Shown here: in pieces, positions 56,431 to 64,000 of the stretch
How positions within the stretch are numbered: the first letter of the stretch is position 1
Layout: each line of letters begins with the position of its first letter
Source of the DNA: Escallonia rubra
Lineage: Eukaryota > Streptophyta > Magnoliopsida > Escalloniales > Escalloniaceae
Assembly: GCA_033065855.1 (NCBI GenBank)
Contig: JAVXUO010001085.1
Location: forward strand, 1 to 64,000
Reading direction: 5' to 3'
DNA: 64,000 nucleotides
The notes under the pieces: model-generated
Told to the model about the DNA's origin: nothing
The model's database searches: none
Seen by the model: only the letters and a program-made list of their open reading frames with translations
Program-made: the position numbers and the translations under genes

Positions 56431-58840
56431 CACACTTGATCGCCGCTCGTCCGTCCGGGGCATTGCGCTCTGACCGAGCAAAGATGTTGAGCGATGTTTA
56501 CCGTCAAACGGGTGACGTGTCATGCCACTGGGATCTCTTAGCGGGCCCCGGGGTGCGGTCCAAATAGGTTGTGAACATACATTAAGTAGAAAACACATTG
56601 TTATTCAATGTAAAATTTTCACCACAAAATGATCTCCAGAATCCATTGCCCAAACAAAACCCAGAAAACAAACAAGGACAGATTGAAAATTCTTGCATTA
56701 ATAACCAAAAATACCATATATGTTACCGAATTCTCTACTAAATTCAAAGAACAAGCAACGTGGTCTCCTAAAAATATAATGACATGGCCAAAAATACCCT
56801 TTCCTCATCACTACTGCTACCAAAGAAAATGCAGCCAACTCAATCCAATAAATGCTACCAAATAAAATGCAGCCAACTATCTCCAATGTTAGTTTTCTTC
56901 ATTTCTTTCTCTCAACTTGTTAGTCAGTCTTTCTTTACTAATTTTTAAAATTACTGCAACTTACATATAATAAATACAAAACCTTTCTTACTATTGCTAT
57001 TCTGTGAATGCTACTACCTTTTGGCTTACTATTGCTATTATGTGAACCTTTCTTCCAAAACCAGAAGGAGCCACAAGAAAAGGTTTTGCAAGTGAAACAG
57101 AAGGGGTACCCTCACACTGGCCAATTTCACACCTTCTGAATGTGCCATTTGACCAAATATGAAAGTGAATCAAAAGACACTAATTCATTTCGGGAACATG
57201 AGAAAGGTATGCCCAGCTAACTAAGGGACATAACAAAGATTGGGACCTGAAATAGTAAAACGAAGAAGGTCAACCAAACGTACTAATGTGGATGTGGGCA
57301 TTTCTTCTAAAAGCCTTTCTTAGCTTTATGGCTGATAGCCTGATAGCATGACCTTGGTCTTCTTGGTCCCTTGTACCAGAGGAAGCATGCATGTGTCTTC
57401 TCTTCATCAACAAAAGGGTCCATCCCAGAAAGAGTCAAGTTTATACTTGACTTTATACTTGATTCTAACTATTGACTCATTTGCCAGGATCGAAGTCTTC
57501 TTTTGAGTTAACCATTCCCTACCCAAAACTAGATATTGATTGATTCGCTCTCATCTTTCCTGAGCTCCCCAAAGCCCCAAGACTAATAGATGCTAGTTGG
57601 ACAGGTATAATTTCATTCTTTGGTTTGGTCAGGCTTATCGTGATTATGTGAATCGCTGAGATCGTAACTTCCTGGAGTGGAACTGGACTGGATCCGAAAA
57701 CTATCGAATCTAATAGTAATTCTGGTACGGTGTTAAACTGAATGGATTTGACCGGTTATGGGTCACAGTTCATCAACGCGTTGTCACCGGCAGAAGGTTG
57801 TTGGCCGGTGGAGTTCTCACCTCGCCGTCGCCACTCGCCGGTCACTGCTTCTTCTTCAGTTGATGGTGCTTCCAGATCTGAACTCTGAAGAAGACCGCCT
57901 TTGTAGTCGGTGCCTCCGGTGGAGTCCTCGCCTTGTTGCCTTGTTCGTTCCAGATCTGAGCTGAGCTCTACCAGAGAGAGTCGACTCGAGGAACCCCTGC
58001 CGTGTCGGTGTGTTGCTGTTGCCCGTCGCCAGTGAGTGCCGCGGTCTGCCTGTTTGGGAGTGGGTGAGAGTGAGAGAATTTGGCGTAGGGCAACTGGGCA
58101 AGTAGCAGAGAGAGTCACAGACCAGGTGAAATAAAAAAAATTCTTTCCGAAGTTGAGGGGGTACACTAACCCCCCCCCCCCTGACACAACGTAGGTCCGC
58201 CCCTGCCTCCCCCTCCCCTGGCGCTAACCTGATTACCCAAAACCCTAAGACAGATTTCTTCCCCCCCCCCCCCCCGGGTCCCGAATCCCCCCCCCCCCCC
58301 ACTTGAGCCCAACAGAACTCACCCCCACCTCTACCCCAAACACTCTTCCCCCCGAGACCAAACAACCAACCACAACTCAAACTCCCACCACTGAAGAATA
58401 GGAAACAGATAAGAACATAATTTAAAATATGAAAGAGAATTCAAAAATGACGGTCAAAAAAGCGCCGGCGAAGATCCGGTCGCCCACCGGTAAGATTCCG
58501 ATCACCTCTGGCGAACGGTGGAAAATACGTCGATCGAGCAGATCTACGTAAATTGACCAAGATCGGAGACATACCTTGATGTCATCGTCTCTGATCAAAA
58601 TCTGGTGAAAGGCCTCGCCCCTATCCTCCCGCCGCTTGTACCGCCGGTCACCAACTGATCACTTCGTAAAGTATACCACCATACTAGAAGTAGATACGGA
58701 CCTATAGATGAAACGTTGGAGTGCCTGCCGCCCCACATACGCGGAAGCACACTAGGGAGACCATGGTGACTTCTGTGGAGTTTGGTTTTTAGAGAGAAGG
58801 CTGAGCGAATATGTCTTAGAGAGAGAAAGTTAAGGTCAAG
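56431..58840. other. Unique intergenic DNA with poly-C runs
   Basis: I recognise no gene. 56580-57700 is ordinary AT-rich DNA. 57750-58380 contains runs of 12-16 C (about 58170, 58263 and 58288) and a TCCGCCCCTG (58196-58205) that reads CAGGGGCGGA on the minus strand, a common hAT-type terminus. No partner terminus was found. 58440-58680 has GC-rich CGCCGG words that could be an eroded gene fragment. This block has no counterpart in units B or C, so it entered between C and D. Confidence 0.5.
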
Positions 58841-59950
58841 GTATCATTGTCTTTGGAAGTTAGTGAATGGGATTTTATAGTCAGCAACAGAGACCCAATA
58901 TCATGGCAGTTTTCTCTCAGAGAAAGATTGTATGGGCACCATGTTCATGTGGCTTATTGGCCGTTTGTTGAAAAGTTTCTGAGTTCACCTGAGTCTGTTT
59001 GAAATCACTTAGAGTTTTAGTTTTTTGTTTTAAAAAAAATCAAAATCGATTTAGTTTTTTCTTTTAATAAAAACAAATGGGTGTTTGATTACCCAATATA
59101 TATTTTATTTTTTTTGTATTTGATTATCCAGTTTTTATTTTGAACTTTTTCTTTGGTTGTGGTTGCGATGGCGGTGACTGGCGGCAGTGGACGACGGAGG
59201 TGTCGGGCGGGTGTCGATGGTCTCAAAACAAAAATTGAAAACGCAAAACTCCGAAATAAGAGTTTTAAAAAACAGTCCTATTTTAAAAACTGGTTTTCAA
59301 AACTGAAGGGAAAAAAAACGAAAATTATGTGTCAAACGCGTTTTTTTCTTCTCCAGTTTATAAAACTAGAAAAAATAATTAAAAACTTAATAGATTTCAA
59401 AAGCTATCCAGCAGGTTTATACTTGTCTTTTTCATCCAAATGCCTCGTTACTAGAAAAAGGACTTCCTTGAAGTTATTCATGTGTGACCAGATTATCTTG
59501 AGCTGACAATCACGTTGACCAAATTAGTTTCATTAAAACTCGCTTGTTAAGTTATGCTCTTGTATCTCATGTTCATTACGTTGCTATATTCATTCTTTGT
59601 TGTACGCTTCTACATTTTTTGCAATGCTTGTTACAGTTCATTTCTAGTGAAAAAAAAAAGGCTGAAGGCATAAGTTGTCAAATAAAACTGATCGAAATAG
59701 CATCTGGCTAAAAAAATAATAATAATACTTTTGTCCAAACAATAGACAAAATTTAAATTGCGAGCCGACAAAAAAGAGGCGGTCGATCATTTATGTTCTA
59801 TTTTTGTCCCTCATTTTAAAATATTCCTAATTTATCTAAAATAGCATCGAACTTGCAACCTATATCTATGTACTAGGGTTTGGGGCCACAGCACAGGCAA
59901 TGTTTGTGCCAACGTTGATTTTGCGAGTAATAAGGAGGGTCGGGGACTCT
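58841..59950. other. Diverged third copy of the 27645-29735 block, with an insertion
   Basis: Homology to 28310 onward and 41605 onward begins at about 58841 (TATCATTGTCTTTGGAAGTT). It is more diverged than the other copies. About 58995-59415 is an insertion absent from both other copies. It is AT-rich with T-runs and A-runs at opposite ends, possibly inverted, and TGTTTGATTAC / GTGTCAAACGCG words, MITE-like. No gene is supported. Confidence 0.6.
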
Positions 59951-60824
59951 ATGGAGAGCAGAAGGCTTTACTTTATGTTGTGGAAAGAAAAGCGACTTGT
60001 TGCCTTCTTCCTTGTCCAGATATAATGGGCTGTGTCAGGTACTAGTCCAAATTTGTGTTCATCAGCAATCAGAATTTTGCTCATCTCCCCAATCTTAGTT
60101 CTGGCTCTTATGTTTAGGAACTTTCTATTATACTTGAAAGAATGAAAGGATGTTGAAACCAACATTGTTTCATTGTCTTTTGTGGACTATAATGTGACAT
60201 TTTATGTCGTTGCATTGTATTTTGCACCCCTTAATTGAAATTGAAACTGTTTCGTTGCATTTTGCTAGGGTTTAATGGTACACCTTATGAATATTGAAAC
60301 CGACATAATGTTGTTTAAGTAATTACTATGGTTAGACGCGCACCAACTCAATTTTGGCGTCGAGCAATCAAATAATGAACAATCTTGTTCCAAACCTTAA
60401 TTGTAGTGCTTTTAGTGACACATTATGGTTACAAGTGTCGTTAATTTTCAATATAAGGTTCTAAACGGCAACATTGAGTGACCACCTTTTATATTACCTT
60501 TTAAAGTGCTTTAAACTTCTGGATCCATCTGCTTCACATAAAATCCCCCTTCCATACACACTGAATTTCAGGTTGCTTGCTAAGGCCACGAACTCCAGGT
60601 TGAAGAGTTACTCAAAATAGTAGTCTCTTCGGTTCACATCCATCCAAGTGTTAGGATTATAGAAATGCATGTTAAAGTATCAGACAACTTTTCTTGATTG
60701 TGAAATTGTAACAAGAAGGGTACAACCGACTTATGCACCAAGTTACAGAGGTGAAACTGTAGAAATACACCAAGATACAAACTTGCATTTCTTGGTAAAT
60801 GATTTTGTACCCAAGAGAGAGAAT
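59951..60824. other. Spacer upstream of the reductase D 3' end
   Basis: Begins with sequence matching the NLE 3' flank (GTTGTGGAAAGAAAAGCGA, compare 18430-18450), so the whole NLE coding part is gone from this unit. The rest follows the common spacer. It should hold the 3' untranslated region of reductase D. No further gene. Confidence 0.7.
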
Positions 60825-63800
60825 TTAGAAACTCAAAAACCTCTTCCCTTTCAAGTTTTCTATGGTGTCTTTGAGGCTCACCTCAAGAGGAATGAAATCA
60901 ATTCCCAGGCTTTTCGCCCTTTCCTTGGACACCTGGTAGGGGAGAGATGCAGGCTTTTCCTCCTTACATCTGTCATTGCAACCAAGACATACAGCTCTAC
61001 TCAGATATCAATTATTTGAAAAAATCAAAACAAGATACTTAAGTGCATCATATATGGTTTTAATGCAGGATCCTTGGAGCTCAAACCATCTTAGAAATGA
61101 GAGGGTAAAAGAAATATCCCTAAGGCCAAACACAGAACTCTCAAAAAGATAAACAAATCTCCTTGTACTTAGGAGTTTAAATCCTCCTAATAAGTTGTCT
61201 CATATGATAAAACTGGCTTTTTAGTTGAAAGCTAGAATGTTGCCCTACCTATTGATAAACCACTCATCCAGAAACTCAGGCTGCTCAGTTGTAATGTAGC
61301 TCAGACACATAGTTCAGATGAGTGTAATAAGTGAAACATGCATTCCCACTTTGGAGATTCTGCAATCTACAGACGCAAATTGAAGAATAAGCATCTAGTA
61401 ACTATGCAAACGAGTAGAAATCCTTATCAACCACCTTGACAAAGTAGGTAGGCTGGCTCTTAATATGGTAGCCATGTAGTGCAGAAGTTTGAGAGTAGCT
61501 TTCTATAAGCTGAATATATTTCTGGAAAATCTTTGACATTGTGCTCTGATTACTCTTCCGAAGGCAAGTAAAAGGGCCCTTGGGATTAAGTTTAGGGAGC
61601 AAGCCACCTAAGAATTATTGGATATTGCTTTTGCAACAACCACAATGACCAATAGCAATGTGGTCCAGGAGCAGCGGTAAGGCTGTGTACATCTAACACT
61701 CATTGGCAAGGGCCTCATGCACTGGGTAGCCCCTATTAGGAAAGACTTGTATAGCTGCCATAACATTTATGACTGCCCCAATAGCGTTATAATCTGATAG
61801 GTAATACATGTCTATGCTGAAAAATCATTTATTACATAGGATGTGTAACTACATATTCCTGAAATCCGTTGATATGATGTCCGCTGATCACTTTTATTTG
61901 GTAGAAAGTTACTGTGCATCATGGTTACGGCCCTAGCCCCTTGGTTATCATATGACACAAAGCATTTGTCGAATGTGTACTTTCTGTTAAGTGGCAGCAA
62001 TAACGTACATTTGCCAAATTTGCAAGTGACTAACTATTTCAGTAGATGCAGTGATATGATAAATACGTTGCAAAGCCTTAACACTTACTTTTCAGGAAGG
62101 TTCAGAGCTGGATAAAGCCTGTGTAGAATCTTCAGAGCCTCTGCAGAGTAAGTTACTGTCCCAACTAAGCAGTATCTGCCACTAGCCGAAGGAATCTCAA
62201 ATGCTTTTATATGTGCACAAGCAACATCCCTAACATCAACATATCTGTAGATTCCATTGGGTAAGAATTCTCTACCTGCATCATGTAAAATTCAAGTATT
62301 GAATTCCAAGCATTTGCAAGACCATCAGAAAGAAAATATGGGTATTTCTGGTACAAAAGACCTGGATACATACATAGCAAGGTAATGTTTGGGACATTAT
62401 ATCCTGATATTAAGATCATCGTCACAGTATCTCTCAAGTAAGCCATGTTCCAATCTTAATAAACAGTAGGCTATCCAACAAAAGAGTGGCAGGTACACGT
62501 CACCTTTGTGTGTGCATACTGTAGTAACATTATCCACATAAAACCCAACAAATGGCCATTTATTTAGGTTTTTTGGTATGGCATCTTAAACTTTAGCCAG
62601 AGTTCCCGATTAATTTGATTGATCTATTGAGATTTTATACTAAGTCAACATTTTGCCACGGTAATGCAAATTACAGCGCATTGGAACAATTCTTTGAAAA
62701 ATGCAAACATTGAGTACTGCAATTTTCATACTGAAATATGTTATCCTGATTCAGGTCAGTTGGTCACCATGTGTTTGTAATCAAGTCTCATAGATCCTAC
62801 TGAAATGCAATTTCTGAAAACATTCCTTTACATAATGCCAAGTTATCCAGTACTAGGGTCATTTGCACATTTGCAGCTAGTAGCAGCATTTAACAATTAA
62901 CATGCTTCATTTGCTTTCCGAAGGATAACAATGCACAGGGTGGCTCGAATAAATGAACCAGGTTGCAGTTAGCCTGCTTGTTATTGTTCCCTCTAATATC
63001 ATCACAAATTCCCAGCTTCATACGATCGAGAAAACAGAATTACCTTTTAAATAAGAAGAGCAACGGGGCCAACTGAAAAAAGAAAAATACCCAACTTGGG
63101 TTCATATTAGCTCAAATTGTTTAGGTGAGTCTAGGTTTCATACTTTCGCAATACACAATCAATAGGATTTACTTATGAACTATATTTTTGATTTGATTGG
63201 TTAGGGAACTCAAAGATGAAGTTACACGTTACATGGGAAGGCTAACAAGAAATCAGTTGAGGACAATAAATGCAGATTTTAATAGTTCCCATTATTTTTC
63301 TTCCTTCTTCCTACAAGTCATGGATTTGGAGGACCTTTTGCTGAAGTTGCAGACAGAGTGAAAGCAGCACGGTTTTAGCCTTCAACTGAATTGTTGGTCC
63401 ACCATGGTTAAAGGCTTAAAGCCATTGAGATTTCTACTGCGCAGTTCACCTTTTATGAACCGGCAAATCACATTTATCCATTCCTTAAAATATAACGTTA
63501 ACAACAGATTGGGACAATGGGTTTGTAAGTTAATATTTTTCCAGCAATATTTTCCACAGTAATTCCTCTATTGCTTCTTTTCTTTCATCCAAATTTGCTA
63601 CCTTAATCAAATAGAATAGCAACTTGTTGCAGCAGCAAAAAATTCTGTAACAAAATTTTGAAATATGAACTTCTCCCCTTTCTTGAGGGGTTGATAATGG
63701 TTGAAATACGCATCGAAACTCAAATGTCATAGACATGGCATAAACACTGATTTGTTGCAGAAGCATACCGCTCTTTACAAGGTTAAGAAACCCCTCAGAA

Positions 63801-63934
63801 GTGAGATTGAGAGTTGGCTGTAAGAAAGGACCAATTACAAATCCAGGATGTATCATCACCAAGTCAATTCCATTTTCTTTTCTAAACTTCCAAGCAGCTT
63901 CTTCAGCCAAGGTTTTTGAAAGTGGATACCATGC
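60825..63934 (-). CDS. Reductase D: cinnamoyl-CoA / phenylacetaldehyde reductase-like, partial at the window end
   Basis: Three minus-strand exons are present: exon 4 63934-63769, exon 5 62275-62089 and exon 6 60969-60825. Their sizes (166, 187 and 145 nt) are identical to those of A, B and C. Exons 1-3 lie beyond base 64000. The catalytic pair reads Y-PLS-K. Exon 5 reads [19 protein letters not shown], nearest to A. Exon 6 ends FLSF, with the shared [16 protein letters not shown] stretch. Arg replaces Gly in AWKFRKEN, and Gly-Phe replaces the usual EE/EA-I in [10 protein letters not shown]. Intron 4 is 1493 nt, the longest of the four, and contains the segments separately missing from A and from B/C. 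D therefore best preserves the ancestral intron. No frame break is seen in the visible part. Confidence 0.9.
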
Positions 63935-64000
63935 CTGATATGATAAAATGTCCTAATGAGATTTTATAAAGCTGAACAAAATATATGCGACCCATCAAAG

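Noticed and set aside
57856-58380. 174-codon minus-strand frame rich in Gly and Arg
   Set aside because: Depends on poly-C runs for its Gly stretches, and no recognisable domain is present.

Overview
This is plant nuclear DNA, most likely from a eudicot. It is AT-rich and its genes have GT-AG introns. It also holds plant-type LTR retrotransposons, hAT-type MITEs and low-complexity tracts. It is not bacterial, and I see no CRISPR array, rRNA gene or convincing tRNA gene. The species cannot be fixed from the sequence alone.

Layout. (1) 1-2590: gene-poor upstream DNA with nested palindromes (1150-1460, 1905-2170), then a short promoter with a telo-box. (2) 2591-18170, plus strand: a complete 13-exon Notchless (NLE) gene of 477 codons, an eight-bladed WD40 protein of 60S ribosome assembly. 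Its first intron holds a truncated Ty3/gypsy element (3054-6068) with a perfect 5-bp target duplication. (3) 18171-64000: a tandem array of four short-chain reductase genes of the cinnamoyl-CoA reductase / phenylacetaldehyde reductase-like type, all on the minus strand: A (19519-27440), B (33725-38521), C (44574-49218) and D (60825 to beyond the window end). A, B and C each rebuild to six exons, 978 nt and 325 aa with no frame break. The three exons of D that lie inside the window match exactly in size. A fifth unit survives only as an internally deleted scar (54999-55829).

The ancestral arrangement was tail-to-tail: NLE (+) and reductase A (-) end 1.35 kb apart. Each repeat unit carried the 3' part of NLE with the reductase, so decayed NLE exons 9-13 lie before B (29735-32596) and exons 12-13 before C (42962-43437). 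Before D only the sequence downstream of NLE remains. The paralogous units act as empty-site controls for many insertions: a hAT MITE in the unit C upstream region, a fold-back element in unit B, a solo LTR and a small TRIM-like insert in the NLE fragment, and large inserts in introns 1 and 5 of gene A.

Genes A and D share exon-5 sequence and long fourth introns, while B and C form a second, very similar pair. The array therefore seems to have grown in at least two steps. Between C and D lies a GC-rich block made of an 88-bp satellite array, a broken Ty3/gypsy element with a nested hAT MITE, a ~49-bp tandem array and poly-C runs.

I found no clearly new enzyme system. The most interesting signals are the NLE/reductase co-duplication with its record of rearrangement, the variable residue inside the reductase YxxxK motif, the promoter difference between B and C, and the fold-back palindrome family.
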